DNA of 64,000 nt, taken from Saccharothrix algeriensis. GTDB taxonomy: Bacteria; Actinomycetota; Actinomycetes; Mycobacteriales; Pseudonocardiaceae. The stretch covers positions 806,001-870,000 of the forward strand of contig NZ_JAFBCL010000001.1 of NCBI RefSeq assembly GCF_016907655.1, given 5' to 3'. Below are positions 25,079 to 34,038 of the stretch, piece by piece; positions within the stretch are counted from its first letter, which is position 1; every line of letters begins with the position of its first letter. The translations under genes and the position numbers were made by a program. Under the pieces are notes generated by a model, which was given only the letters and a program-made list of their open reading frames with translations, did no database searches and had not been told where the DNA came from.

Positions 25079-25096
25079 TCGTGATGCGGAGGCGCG

Positions 25097-25483
25097 ATGA
25101 CCCCAGACGAAGCCCACGAACGGCAGAACGCGGAAGCGCGGGCCAAGGCCGAGAAGCCCAAGGCCGAGAAGTTCGACGACGACGACTACCCCGCCTACAC
25201 CATGGGGCGGGCCGCGGAGATGCTCGACACCTCGGCGGGGTTCCTGCGGAGCCTGGACGAGGCCGGGCTGATCGCACCGCAGCGCTCGGCCGGCGGCCAC
25301 CGCCGGTACTCCCGTTCCCAACTGCGCTTGGCCGCCCGCGTCCGGGAACTGGTCGACCAGGGCACCGGCCTGGATGCCGCCTGCCGGATCGTCACCCTGG
25401 AGGACCAGCTCGAAGAAGCCAGGAACGCCAACAGGTCGCAACACCCGCCCGGCGAGCCCTACCCGCCCCTGCGGGGGGTGTGA
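25097..25483 (+). CDS. MerR-family transcription regulator
   Basis: The 128-residue protein has a charged, Lys-rich N-terminal tail and then a MerR winged helix: YTMGRAAEMLDTSAGFLRSL (helix-turn-helix), GLIAPQRSAGGHRRYSRSQL (wing) and a linking helix. The C-terminal part, LDAACRIVTLEDQLEEARNA, is a short coiled coil; no effector domain or metal-binding cysteines follow. ATG follows CGGAGG. It is the only product of the long leader transcript. The exporter 236 bases downstream may be a target or be co-transcribed. Confidence 0.88.
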   Translation: MTPDEAHERQNAEARAKAEKPKAEKFDDDDYPAYTMGRAAEMLDTSAGFLRSLDEAGLIAPQRSAGGHRRYSRSQLRLAARVRELVDQGTGLDAACRIVTLEDQLEEARNANRSQHPPGEPYPPLRGV

Positions 25484-25718
25484 CCCGGCCCGACCGCTCC
25501 GGCGCGGCCGGGGTCGGATCGCCACCGACCGCCTCGGCGGGAGTTGAGCGCGCCGGAACAATTCGATAGGACTGAGGACTCGGCAGGCACGGCAGCCGCC
25601 CTGGGGGGAGGGAGTCCCTTGCGCTACGCCTTCCACCCGACCCTGTCCGCGGGGGAACCCGACACCACGGCGCCGCGGCGCGACGGCCGTCGCGCCGCGA
25701 CCCGGGCGGAGTGACACC

Positions 25719-27155
25719 GTGGGGACGCCGAGGAAGCGGGCCGGGGAAGCGTCCACGAGCCTGCGGGCCATTTTCTCCGGGCGGCGCGGCGCGATCCTGC
25801 TCGCGCTGCTGTTCACCGAGTTCGGCGGAGCCGTCCAGAGCATCGCCTACTCGTCGGTGCTGCCGATCGCCGCCGACGACCTCGACGGCGCGAGCCTGTA
25901 CGGCGCGACGCTCGCCGCCGGGTCGTTCGCCCAGATCCTGGTCCTGGCGGTGGGTTCCGCGCCGTTCGCGCGGCTGCGGCCGATCACCCTGCTGGGCGTG
26001 GCGACCGGCCTGTTCGTCCTGGGGTCGGTGCTGGCGGTCGCGGCGGTCGGGATGCCGATGATCCTGATCGGCACGGTCGTCCGCGGCGTCGCGGGCGGGA
26101 TGCTCGCCGGGTTCGGGCTGTCGATCCTCGGCGGGCTGTTCCAGGACGAGGAGCGCACCCGCGTCTACGGCCTGTTCGCGATCATGTGGCTGCTGCCCTC
26201 GATGGTCGGCCCGGCGATCAACGCCGTGGTCACCCTCGCGTGGGGCTGGCGGGCCGCGTTGGCCTGGCCCGCGCTGCTGGTCGTCGTCGGCCGGGTGCTG
26301 ATCGGCAAGCAGATCGACCTGGTGCCGTGGCAGCGCAGCACGGCGGCGCGCCCGTCGCTGGTCTGGGTGGCCGCGCTGCTGGGCGGGCTGTTGCTGGCGA
26401 CCTCGGCCACCCTCCCCGGGGGCGCGGCCGGCATCGGCCTGCTGGCCGCGGGCTGCGCGGTGGCCGTCGTCGCGAGCCTGCGCATCCTGCGCGCCCAGGT
26501 CGGGCCGGAGCGGGCCCGGCTGGGCAAGGTGGTGCTGCTGCACCTGCTGTGCCTGTGCTACTTCGGCGGGGCGGGCATCATCTCGCTCGCCGCGATCACC
26601 GGTCTGGGCCACGACATCGTGGCCGGCACGGTCGCCGTCGGCGCGGGCCTGGCCGCCTGGTCCATCACCGGGTTCAAGCCGGAGCTGGCCGAGCGGTGGC
26701 TGCCCCGGCCGCAGGTCGTCGGCCTCGCCCTGGTCACCCTCGGGCTGCTCGCCGCGCTCGCCACGCAGACCGCCCTCGGCGGGACGGTGGCGCTGGTCGT
26801 GCTGATCGGCGGGTGGTTCGCCGCGGGGCTCGGGATGGGGGTCGCCTACCCGAGGTTCTCGGCCACGGCCATGGACGACCTGCCCGCCGACCGGGTGCTC
26901 CCGGTGGCGACGGCGGTCGCGTTCTCCGAGACGTCGGCCACCGCGATCGCCGGTTTCGTCGGTGGCGGCACCTACTCGGTGGGCCGCTCCCTGGCCCTCT
27001 CCCCGACCACCGCGCTGAGCTGGGCCTTCGCCCTGCTCGTCGGGTTCGGCGCGGCGTCGGTCGCGCTGCACCGGCGGCTGGGCGCGGGTGGGCCGGCGGC
27101 GAGCGCCGACCCGGCGGAACCGGCGGCGCGGTCGGGTTCGCCGGACCGGGAGTAG
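25719..27155 (+). CDS. MFS drug-exporter-like transporter
   Basis: A 478-residue membrane protein with about fourteen hydrophobic segments, as in DHA2-type multidrug exporters. It starts with a basic tail and LLALLFTEFGGAVQSIAYSSVLP. A loop after segment 4 reads LGGLFQDEERTRVYGLFAIMW, and a repeat of the family pattern lies near GLGMGVAYPRFSATAMDD. Substrates are expected to be amphipathic small molecules. The intervening 235 bases show no gene. Being behind a MerR gene with an attenuator-like leader, it is a plausible inducible resistance pump. Confidence 0.85.
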   Translation: MGTPRKRAGEASTSLRAIFSGRRGAILLALLFTEFGGAVQSIAYSSVLPIAADDLDGASLYGATLAAGSFAQILVLAVGSAPFARLRPITLLGVATGLFVLGSVLAVAAVGMPMILIGTVVRGVAGGMLAGFGLSILGGLFQDEERTRVYGLFAIMWLLPSMVGPAINAVVTLAWGWRAALAWPALLVVVGRVLIGKQIDLVPWQRSTAARPSLVWVAALLGGLLLATSATLPGGAAGIGLLAAGCAVAVVASLRILRAQVGPERARLGKVVLLHLLCLCYFGGAGIISLAAITGLGHDIVAGTVAVGAGLAAWSITGFKPELAERWLPRPQVVGLALVTLGLLAALATQTALGGTVALVVLIGGWFAAGLGMGVAYPRFSATAMDDLPADRVLPVATAVAFSETSATAIAGFVGGGTYSVGRSLALSPTTALSWAFALLVGFGAASVALHRRLGAGGPAASADPAEPAARSGSPDRE

Positions 27156-27214
27156 CCGCGCGGCCGGGCGCGCCCCACCCGGCGTGCTCGCCGCGACCGG
27201 GACCGGGACCGGGC

Positions 27215-27949
27215 TCAGCGCCTGCGCGCACGGATGACATGGGTCCGCGACGGCACCTCGAACTCCCGGTCCGCGCCCAGGGCGTCGGTCAGCGCGGCCC
27301 GCGTCGAGGCCAGCCGCCGCGCCCGTTCCGGCTCCGGCAGCCGCAGCAGCGCCGAGTACGTCGCGATCGTGCTCACCAACGAGTCGACGGTGTGCCGGCG
27401 CGGGTTGGCGAAGGAGCGGTGCGACTCGTCGGTGAACAGCCGGTCCGGGAAGTACCCCTCCCACCGGGCGTCCTCCCCGGCCGCGTCCTTCCCGGCCGCG
27501 TCCTCCTCGTTCAGGACCTGCGCGATCCACTGGAGCTCGTCGGAGTTCCACAGCCCCGCGACGGCGCCGCCGGGCCGCAGGACCCGCGCCACCTCCGGGT
27601 AGGCCCGCTCGCCGTCCACCCAGTGCAGCACCTGCCCGGCGAGCACGGCGTCGACGTCCGAGTCCGGCAGCGGGATCCGCTCCGCCGAGCCGACCAGCGC
27701 CGGGACCCCGGCGTGGGCCGCGGACAACTCGGCCAGCATCGCGGGATCCGGTTCCACGGCGACCACCTCGTGCCCGGCGGCGAGCAGCGCGGCGGTGAGC
27801 TTCCCCGTTCCCGCGCCGAGGTCCAGCACCCGGGCCGGGTGGTCGAGACCGATCGCCCACGCCACCGCCTCCGGCGGATAGCCTGGCCTGTGCAGCGCGT
27901 ACTCGCGAGCATTCGCGCCGAACACCGACTGCGCTTCACCGAAATCCAT
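27215..27949 (-). CDS. Class I SAM-dependent methyltransferase
   Basis: The 244-residue enzyme has motif I VLDLGAGTGKLTAALL, an acidic motif II end (VVAVEPDPAML), GSAERIPLPDSDVDAVLAGQVLHW and RVLRPGGAVAGLWN, the classic type-11 methyltransferase order. Such enzymes methylate O, N or C of small molecules in the cytoplasm. ATG at 27949 is chosen because GCAGGAG lies 9 bases upstream. A Glu/Asp/Ala repeat (residues about 150-165) is an insertion not typical for the family. It converges with the MFS gene. Confidence 0.85.
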   Translation of the reverse strand: MDFGEAQSVFGANAREYALHRPGYPPEAVAWAIGLDHPARVLDLGAGTGKLTAALLAAGHEVVAVEPDPAMLAELSAAHAGVPALVGSAERIPLPDSDVDAVLAGQVLHWVDGERAYPEVARVLRPGGAVAGLWNSDELQWIAQVLNEEDAAGKDAAGEDARWEGYFPDRLFTDESHRSFANPRRHTVDSLVSTIATYSALLRLPEPERARRLASTRAALTDALGADREFEVPSRTHVIRARRR

Positions 27950-28204
27950 GAAATCCACTCCTGCGGACTCGTGCGGCGCGTTCGAAAGGGCCCGGGTCGC
28001 ACCCCCGGCAACAGAAGATCACCTCGCCCACGCCGTGGTCGGCGTACTGGTCCACGGTCCTGCGGAGACCTTCGGGGGTGGTGACCGTGTAATCGACGAT
28101 GCGGTGCGCTTCACCCGTGCAGCCGTAACCGGCCGGCACGGCCGGCGTGACCAGTAGACGAGGGAAATGGGGTCGTGGAGTGGCAGGCTGATTCCTACTT
28201 CCAC
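27950..28204 (-). pseudogene. Broken luciferase-like monooxygenase gene
   Basis: A GTG with a strong GGGAGGG ribosome site opens VEVGISLPLHDPISLVYW, like the start of a luciferase-like (F420/FMN) enzyme. About 20 codons later the frame is lost. In the next frame a typical C-terminal segment appears: TPEGLRRTVDQYADHGVGEVIF. The central 200 or more residues are missing, so an internal deletion has joined the two ends. The remnant runs into the methyltransferase start. Confidence 0.45.
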
Positions 28205-28638
28205 GGTTCCCTCCCCCGGGTCGATGCAGGACGGCCGATATGCGCGCCGCTTTCTCCAGGTCGACTCGAATCGCAGGGCGCGGTGCCGCGAACGGACCAC
28301 CGGCGATCCGGGAATCGGATGGCCCCTCCCTGGGCCAGTGCACCCCATGATCCTCATGAGCCGCCCGTGACTACCATCCGCCATACAGGTGACGAGATAA
28401 CGACGATCAGTGGCAAGGGGGTGGCGCGGAGATCCACCGGAAGTCCCCGACCACGTGCGGGTTCCGTTCAGGATTAAAGGGCCCCTGACCGGTCCTCTTT
28501 TGCCGCAGGAGACCGCTGAGCCGGGCCGACGGGTCGGGTGCGGGTCCGGTCGACCTGCGGCGGTGCGGGCGCGGATCACGGCCGGGGTCGGGCGGCGTCG
28601 GTTCCCGGTCCACCGGGTGGTGGTTACCATGGCAAGTC
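28205..28638. other. Intergenic region upstream of CoaD-like gene
   Basis: About 430 bases without a supportable gene. TTACCAT at 28624-28630, ten or so bases before the GTG of the next gene, resembles a -10 element and implies a leaderless transcript. Confidence 0.4.
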
Positions 28639-29049
28639 GTGCGCGCCGTTTTCCCCGGCTCCTTCGACCCCGCCACGCAGGGGCACCTCGACGTGGCGCG
28701 CCGCGCCGCCGGCCTGTTCGACGAGGTCGTCCTGTGCGTGCTGACCAACCCGGACAAGGCGGGCCGGCTCCCCCTGGCCGAGCGCCTGGCCCTGCTGACC
28801 CGGATGACCGGCGACTTGGCCAACGTCGTGGTGGACTCCAGCCCCGGCCGACTGCTGGTCGACTACTGCCGCGCGGCGGGGATCGACGTGATCGTGCGCG
28901 GCGTGCGCACCCCGGCCGACCTGGCGCACGAGTTGCCGATGGCCCGGATGAACCGCCACCTCGGCGGCATCGAGACGCTCTTCGTCCCGACCAGTCCCGG
29001 GCAGGCGCACATCTCCTCGACCCTGGTCGCGGCCACGGCCCGGCGGTAG
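28639..29049 (+). CDS. CoaD-like nucleotidyltransferase (short form)
   Basis: The 136-residue protein has the phosphopantetheine adenylyltransferase signature FPGSFDPATQGHLDV (TxGH with His16), then NPDKAGRLPLAERLALL, VIVRGVRTPADLAHELPMARMNRHL and the nucleotide-binding ISSTLVAATARR. It ends there, about 24 residues before the usual C-terminus. It could be a secondary CoaD paralogue that supplies CoA or acyl-carrier cofactor, or a related cytidylyltransferase. The GTG sits at a predicted transcription start (leaderless). It is not near other CoA genes. Confidence 0.75.
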   Translation: MRAVFPGSFDPATQGHLDVARRAAGLFDEVVLCVLTNPDKAGRLPLAERLALLTRMTGDLANVVVDSSPGRLLVDYCRAAGIDVIVRGVRTPADLAHELPMARMNRHLGGIETLFVPTSPGQAHISSTLVAATARR

Positions 29050-29160
29050 CCGCCGGCCCTGGTCGCCGGGCGGATCGTCGTCAGCGGCCGGGTCCACGAC
29101 CGGCCGGCGTCGGCGAGGTCGTGACCGCCGGGCAGGACGCGCCGCCGCGGTCCGCCACCG

Positions 29161-30445
29161 TCAGGGCATCCGGGCGGCGATGGCGGCGGCGACGGGTTCG
29201 AGGCGGGCGCGCATGTCGGCGGGGGTCCAGTCCGCGTTGCCGTTGGTGAGCCCGCAGTCGACGCGGACCTGGTGGGCGCCCTTCGTGAACACCAGGGCGA
29301 AGGCGGAGCCGGCCACTCCGAACACGGCGCCGTCGCCGAGGCCGGGGAGGTCCACCGCGCCGGAGATGCCGCGCCGGTCCTTCGCCGCCGCCGCCCGCGC
29401 GGCGGCGGCATCGGGGTGCCGGGTGGTCGTGACCTTGGGCGCCATCGCCCCTTCCAGGTAGGTGGTGCCCTCCGGGGCCGGGCGCTTGCGGTCGAGCGTG
29501 GCGGTGGTGCGCCTGCACGTCCTGGTGACCGCGCCCACCAGCGTCGTGTGGTAGCCGCGGTGGACGTTGGTCGGGTCGACGACGTAGTCCACCGCGTCCT
29601 GGAAGTCCTCGCCGGTGAACACGGTGCAGGCGTCGGTCACCGTCGCGCAGCTCACCGAGGTCCGCGGGCGCGCTGGGGGCGTCGGCCACCCCTTTGACGA
29701 TGCCATCGACCAGCGCGGTGAGCGTCGTGTCGGGGATGGGCGGTTTCCTGTTGCTCCAGACCAGGTCCAGCCTGAAGCGCGTGTTGCGGACCCGGCCGAA
29801 GACCTTCGCGGCGCCGTCCTCGTCCTGCACGACGGCGTTGTCGACGCCCGGCAGCGACCGGCCCCGCTGGGCGGTTCCCTCCTCCACCACCCCGTCCTTG
29901 GAGTACTGCTCCAGCTCCAACGTCACCGTGCGGAACGCCGCCTTCTCGTAGTCGACGGTCCTGACGTCGCAGCGCGACCGCACCGAGAAGGGCCACGTCG
30001 GCGGCGAGGCCGGGTCCGCGGTCGGCAGGGGGTCGCTGAAGGACTCCTGCACGTGCAGGCCGTCGTTGCCGATCGGTCCGATCCGGGCGGCCGTGCTCGA
30101 CGGGTCGAGCAGGCCGCAGGCGTTGACGTACCGGTACCCGCCGATGCAGTAGTCGCCCGAACACCCCGCGTCGTCGGCCGCGTTGCCGTCCCGGGCGTCA
30201 CCCGGAGACCCGCTGTCGTCACCGCCCAGGGTCAGCCAGGCCGCGACGCCACCGGCCACCAGCACCACGACCAGCGCCAGGACCACCCACACCACCCCGC
30301 TCCTGCGCGGCGGGGGCGGAAGCGGGGGCGGCGGCCACGTCGGTCCACTGTGCACCGGCCCGGTGGGGTACGCGGGCCAGGGCTGAGGTCCACTACCCGG
30401 CCCCGGTCCGCCCAGACCCTGCGGATGCGGTGGTGGCGACGACAT
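29161..30445 (-). pseudogene. Membrane-anchored hypothetical protein with +1 frameshift
   Basis: The ATG at 30445 starts a Pro/Gly-rich cytoplasmic tail, a single membrane helix (VVWVVLALVVVLVAGGVAAW) and an extracellular part with cysteines (CSGDYCIGG, YVNACGLLDP). Near 29,680 the coding pattern jumps to another frame (SCATVTDACTVF ... GYHTTLVGAVTRTC) and ends at 29161 with ADMRARLEPVAAAIAAR. Removing one base from the five-G run at 29675-29679 restores one frame of 427 residues. It is therefore either a recent pseudogene or an intact gene with a sequence error. The family is not recognised. Confidence 0.65.
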
Positions 30446-30572
30446 GCGCGACACTCAATCACACCCACCGCCCCGGGCAGGTCGGGAGCCTTATCACATC
30501 TTCCGGACGAGGAAGCCCTGCTCCGGGCGGACAACGGCCGTCGGCGTGGGCGGCACCGCGGTGGAGCGCCGA

Positions 30573-30612
30573 CCGGGCCGGTCCTCTCACGCGCGTGAGA
30601 GGACCGGCCCGG
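30573..30612. terminator. Perfect 40-base palindrome
   Basis: Twenty base pairs with no formal loop, centred on GCGC at 30591-30594. It lies about 60 bases beyond the end of the small minus-strand gene at 30.7 kb, as expected for its terminator. Confidence 0.75.
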
Positions 30613-30675
30613 CCACCGGCTCGCGGACCGCGCTACAGCCGCGGTGCGGGCCCCTCGCACGAGGGCCGCACGCGG

Positions 30676-30990
30676 TCAGCCGAAGGTGAACGGCACGGAG
30701 TTGCTCTGGCCGTTGCTGCCCAGCAGCCAGGTCGACCCGACGCCCGCGGTCATCCCCGACGGGACCACGGAGGTCGCCGACGCCCCACCGCCCAGAGCGG
30801 CGGCCGGCACGACGTTCGTGTTGTTGGCGGAATCCTTGAAAGCCGCCCCCTGGACCTGGCCCAGGTTGTAACCGTTGTAGGTGATGGCGGCGCCTCCGGC
30901 GCCGGAGTTCGGCTGCGCCGAGGTGAGCACCATCGTGCCGGCCGCGACGGACACCGTCTCGGTCTCGACATCGCTTGCATCCGAAGTCAC
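30676..30990 (-). CDS. Small IPT/TIG-like domain protein
   Basis: From a GTG with GGGAGG ahead, the 104-residue protein has an acidic start and then an immunoglobulin-like sequence: TMVLTSAQPNSGAGGAAITYNGYNLGQVQGAAF, the P-x-SG-x-GG and G-x-NLG pattern of IPT/TIG domains, ending in SVPFTFG. No signal peptide is visible, so it is probably cytoplasmic or exported without a classical signal. The Ser/Asn/Gly richness differs from neighbouring genes. It appears monocistronic. Function unknown. Confidence 0.65.
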   Translation of the reverse strand: MTSDASDVETETVSVAAGTMVLTSAQPNSGAGGAAITYNGYNLGQVQGAAFKDSANNTNVVPAAALGGGASATSVVPSGMTAGVGSTWLLGSNGQSNSVPFTFG

Positions 30991-31474
30991 TGCGCCTCCC
31001 AATGGACAGGAAAAGACCTGGGATATGTCGACTCCCCGGGGAGACGACCTCCCGGGCACATCGTCGCAAATCGCACGATAGTGACCGGCGGTTCCCGGAG
31101 CAATCGTCCGGTTGTGTCAGCTTGACGAGCCCCCGCGAGGTGCGCGATCCACTGCGCCGCAAGACCACCTGCAACTTTCGGGCTAACACCCGGATAACGA
31201 GCCGCACTCACTTCCCGACCTCCCCGATCAGGCCCGGAAGATCATCGCCGAGCTGGGACGCCGACCCGGTCCGCCTGCGGGAGGCCAAGGGCCGGGAGGA
31301 CGTGACGGCGGAGCGGGACGACACGAAGGCGCTTTCGGTATGAGCCTCCGCCACACGGCGCTATTCGCAAAGTAAGTACTTCCGACCGACCTATCACAAC
31401 GGGCATCAGGCGCAACCACGTGTTTCCATCGCCTTGCACCTCTCCCCCACCTCGACGGAACAGCCGAGCAGGTT
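30991..31474. other. Region with remnant sequence
   Basis: About 480 bases of lower G+C. A plus-strand stretch near 31260-31340 reads DADPVRLREAKGREDV, which looks like the end of a lost gene, but no complete frame can be supported. The minus-strand frames here have no ribosome site or motif. Confidence 0.3.
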
Positions 31475-31774
31475 TCACCGAACGCGCCGGCACGGGGTTG
31501 TGAGGGCCGTCCACCATTTCTGCTCACCGTTCTTGCGGATCAACCGCAAAACTGTTCTGCCATACCGCGCGTCGGGTGGCACCTTGCCGTCGGTGCGGTA
31601 AGCCGTCCCGGTGTGCTCAAGGTGCGCCCAGGCCACGTCGGCGATGTCCGCCGGCCACGAGGAACAGCGCAAGAACGGCGTAGTGCTGCCACGACCACAG
31701 GGGCAGAACCGTGTGGCCCAGCAGCCGGACTGGTTGGACACTCTCTGCGGTTCGGTGGGCTGCGGCGTGGACAT
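31475..31774 (-). CDS. Hypothetical 99-aa protein
   Basis: From the ATG at 31774 the frame gives a 99-residue protein with two cysteine pairs (GCWATRFCPCGRG and a later Cys) and a well-formed middle: WPADIADVAWAHLEHTGTAYRTD, followed by RYGRTVLRLIRKNG. The latter part looks like real protein rather than chance frame. It may be a zinc-ribbon-type small protein. No ribosome site is clear, base composition is lower in G+C than neighbours, and it could be a remnant of a longer gene. Confidence 0.4.
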   Translation of the reverse strand: MSTPQPTEPQRVSNQSGCWATRFCPCGRGSTTPFLRCSSWPADIADVAWAHLEHTGTAYRTDGKVPPDARYGRTVLRLIRKNGEQKWWTALTTPCRRVR

Positions 31775-31871
31775 CGTGAGCGAGGGTGGCGTCGGGGCAC
31801 TTGAGCGCAGGCGGTCATGACCATGCCGTGGCCGAAGACCTGAGGCGTCGCGCGGGTCTGAGTGGCGGGGG

Positions 31872-33155
31872 TCACTCGGCTTGGTAGACCTCGGGTCGCA
31901 GCACGGTTCGTTTGACGACATGGCGGCGATCGTGCATCCGTTCCAGCACGTGGACAGCGTTCTCGGCGAGGTGGTGCGCATCCTGGACCACGGTCGCCCG
32001 CAACGGGCTCGTGCCTGCGTCGATCATGGTCCGGACCTCCGGGATGCCATCGACGCCGATCACCACCGTGGCGGCGGTGATCGGCGAGGCGAAAGCGTGA
32101 AGCGCGTCGACCGCGCCTAGGGCCATTTCGTCGTTGGTGCAGAACACGGCGTCCAAGCGGCCGCGTCTCCGGTCGAGCAAGCGGATGTGGGACTGGACTG
32201 CGTCGTATGCCTTCGAGCGGCGGTAGGCGCAACCGTCGTTGATGGTGATGTCGACGTCGGGAACGCGGTGTCGCAGGACTTCAGCACAACACGTCTGCCG
32301 ATCCTGGTGCTCCAGGCTGGCCACGATCAGCACGTGGGGCTGTCGCAGGCCACGTGGCCGCAGGTAGGACGCCAACCACTGACCGGCCAGGGCACCGATG
32401 TCCGCGCTGAGGTACCCGACGAAGGCCGCGTTCTCCGGGTACTGGTCCTCCCCTTCGAACGGCTCCAGGTCGGTGAAGACCACCGGCACCGCCGACTCGC
32501 CGCAGAACTCGACCAGGTCGCGCCGCATCCGGTGCACCTCCGCCGCGAGGACGAAGCCACCGACGAAGTCGTGCCGAGCGGTCAGCACCCGACGCATGTG
32601 GTGCGCCTGCGCCGCGGCGTCGTAGTCCCGGTCGGGCACCTTGAGCACCAGGTCGATCCCGCTGCGGTCGAGCGCGCCGTGCAGTCGCTGGACGAACCCC
32701 GCCAGCCAGTGCTTCTCGCTGAATGCCGATACCACCAGGAACACACGCCGCGCGGATCCACGCCGTCTCCGCTTCCCCGTGTGCAGCACCAGGGCGGCAA
32801 CCAGGACACCTGTGATCGGGATGATCCACGCCGGCACCGGTCGCAGCAATGCTCCCCCGTGAACCACCGTCCCGACACCGGCCACCACCGCGATCCCGGT
32901 GAACACGGCGAGAACGCCGGCACCTGAGCGCGTCAACCACACCGCCGCCCGTGAACTCGGGTGCACGTGATGCTGGATGGTGAGGCTGAGATCCCGACCC
33001 GCTTGGACCACCGAACCGGAGGACCCCACCCGCGCCCGCTGCACGCTTCCCAGTGCGCTCCTCGGGACTCCCCCGCCCCCTTGATCCACAGCACCGCCTG
33101 GGCGGTCGTGGGCACTGTCTGACCGGCCATCGCGCACGGGGAGATGGTCCCGCAC
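31872..33155 (-). CDS. Membrane-anchored periplasmic-binding-like (LacI/RbsB-type) protein
   Basis: The 427-residue protein combines an N-terminal cytosolic tail (with SGSVVQAGRDLSLTI, a motif seen in actinobacterial regulatory or effector proteins), two hydrophobic segments at about 75-130, and a sugar-binding-like domain: RRVFLVVSAFSEKHWLAGFV, FVGGFVLAAEVHRM, GALAGQWLASYL, AVFCTNDEMALGAVDAL. This is the type I periplasmic-binding fold without a lipobox or ABC partner. It may sense a ligand at the membrane. The GTG start at 33155 is uncertain. The SGSVVQAG tail is unusual for this family. Confidence 0.65.
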   Translation of the reverse strand: MRDHLPVRDGRSDSAHDRPGGAVDQGGGGVPRSALGSVQRARVGSSGSVVQAGRDLSLTIQHHVHPSSRAAVWLTRSGAGVLAVFTGIAVVAGVGTVVHGGALLRPVPAWIIPITGVLVAALVLHTGKRRRRGSARRVFLVVSAFSEKHWLAGFVQRLHGALDRSGIDLVLKVPDRDYDAAAQAHHMRRVLTARHDFVGGFVLAAEVHRMRRDLVEFCGESAVPVVFTDLEPFEGEDQYPENAAFVGYLSADIGALAGQWLASYLRPRGLRQPHVLIVASLEHQDRQTCCAEVLRHRVPDVDITINDGCAYRRSKAYDAVQSHIRLLDRRRGRLDAVFCTNDEMALGAVDALHAFASPITAATVVIGVDGIPEVRTMIDAGTSPLRATVVQDAHHLAENAVHVLERMHDRRHVVKRTVLRPEVYQAE

Positions 33156-33477
33156 GAATCGTCACCGTGTGGCCGGATCCCGCAGATAGCCGACTCGGGC
33201 CATGACGAGGTGGTCCGCACGGGTCGACCAGGCCCGAAGCAGCCCCACCGACGACGCCCATCAAGTCGGTGCCCGAACCGGAGTGCCGCCGTTCACCGGC
33301 ACCGACAGACTCCACCATCGCGACCACCGGTCGTAGCGATGATCCGGCACCGTCGCGGTGACGACTGCCGGACATCACTCGGTCGAGGCTTTTCGGCACC
33401 TGTTCAGGCGTTGTCCGGCCACTCCCGGCCGCACCATCCTGTGCTTTTCGCGCCGAACGATCTCCCACGGAGGGTTC
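33156..33477. other. Divergent intergenic region
   Basis: About 320 bases between the anchored binding protein (minus) and the EF-hand gene (plus). CGGAGGG at 33468-33474 is the ribosome site of the EF-hand gene. No clear promoter elements are identified. Confidence 0.35.
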
Positions 33478-34038
33478 ATGCCGGTCAACGACCTGCTCAA
33501 AGCGAAGATCAACCACGGGTTCGACCACCTCGACGTCGACGGGGACGGGCTGCTCACCGAGCAGGACCACGTCCTGATGGGCAGCCGGGCCGCCGACTCC
33601 CTCGGGCACGCGCCCGGTTCGCCGCAGGAGCGGCGCATCGTCGACGCCTACCTGCGGATCTGGCACGACCTGCACCTGCCCCACGTCCCCGACGGCGGCA
33701 CGGCCATCTCGCGCGAGCAGTTCCTCGCCTCCACCGGCTCGCTCGCCGACGACCCGCACGCCGCCCGCGCCGGCGTCGGCGCGCTGGCCGAGGCGTTCCT
33801 GGCCATCGCCGACACCGACACCGACGGCCGCGTGAACGCCGCCGAGTACCTGGTGTTCCAGCGCGGCCACTTCCCCGGCCTCACCGAAGCCGAGGCCGCC
33901 GAGGCGTTCGAGCACCTCGACACCGACGGCGACGGCCACCTCACCGCCGAGGAGTTCGTCCGCGCGTGCGTGGAGTTCTGGTCCAGCACCGACCCGGAGG
34001 CGCCGGGCAACTGGTGGATGGGGCGCCCGGTGACGTGA
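33478..34038 (+). CDS. EF-hand calcium-binding protein (calerythrin-like)
   Basis: The 186-residue protein has four EF-hand positions, three with canonical 12-residue loops: DVDGDGLLTEQD, DTDTDGRVNAAE and DTDGDGHLTAEE; the second position is degenerate. This is the layout of calerythrin and similar actinobacterial sarcoplasmic-type proteins, thought to buffer or sense Ca2+ in the cytoplasm. The tail ends in WSSTDPEAPGNWWMG. ATG at 33478 follows CGGAGGG. A second member of the same type lies at 42.7 kb. Confidence 0.92.
   Translation: MPVNDLLKAKINHGFDHLDVDGDGLLTEQDHVLMGSRAADSLGHAPGSPQERRIVDAYLRIWHDLHLPHVPDGGTAISREQFLASTGSLADDPHAARAGVGALAEAFLAIADTDTDGRVNAAEYLVFQRGHFPGLTEAEAAEAFEHLDTDGDGHLTAEEFVRACVEFWSSTDPEAPGNWWMGRPVT

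Larger units (their letters stand above)
24493..25096 (+). ncRNA. Long structured 5' leader of MerR gene
   Basis: Roughly 600 bases lie between the predicted transcription start and the MerR ATG with no long coding frame. The region holds a uORF, a degenerate direct repeat (around 24574-24648 and 24729-24790, sharing TCGGTGAA-GGGGC and GATTCCGGC), purine-rich linkers and a terminator-like hairpin just before the coding start. This architecture suits an attenuator or riboregulator. An independent small RNA that ends at the hairpin is also possible. I do not recognise a known RNA family. Confidence 0.5.

Noticed and set aside
24493..25080. Leader RNA as RNase P, tmRNA, SRP or 6S RNA
   Set aside because: None of the conserved cores of those RNAs is visible.
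25392..27860. Antisense open frame over the MFS exporter
   Set aside because: Repetitive charged composition produced by the complement of hydrophobic codons; no homologous motif.
31190..31372. Possible transposase remnant
   Set aside because: Only a short reading frame; no inverted repeats, target duplication or catalytic motif found.
31242..31517. 91-codon minus-strand frame in the 31 kb remnant region
   Set aside because: No start context, no motif, and overlaps sequence that looks like a plus-strand remnant.
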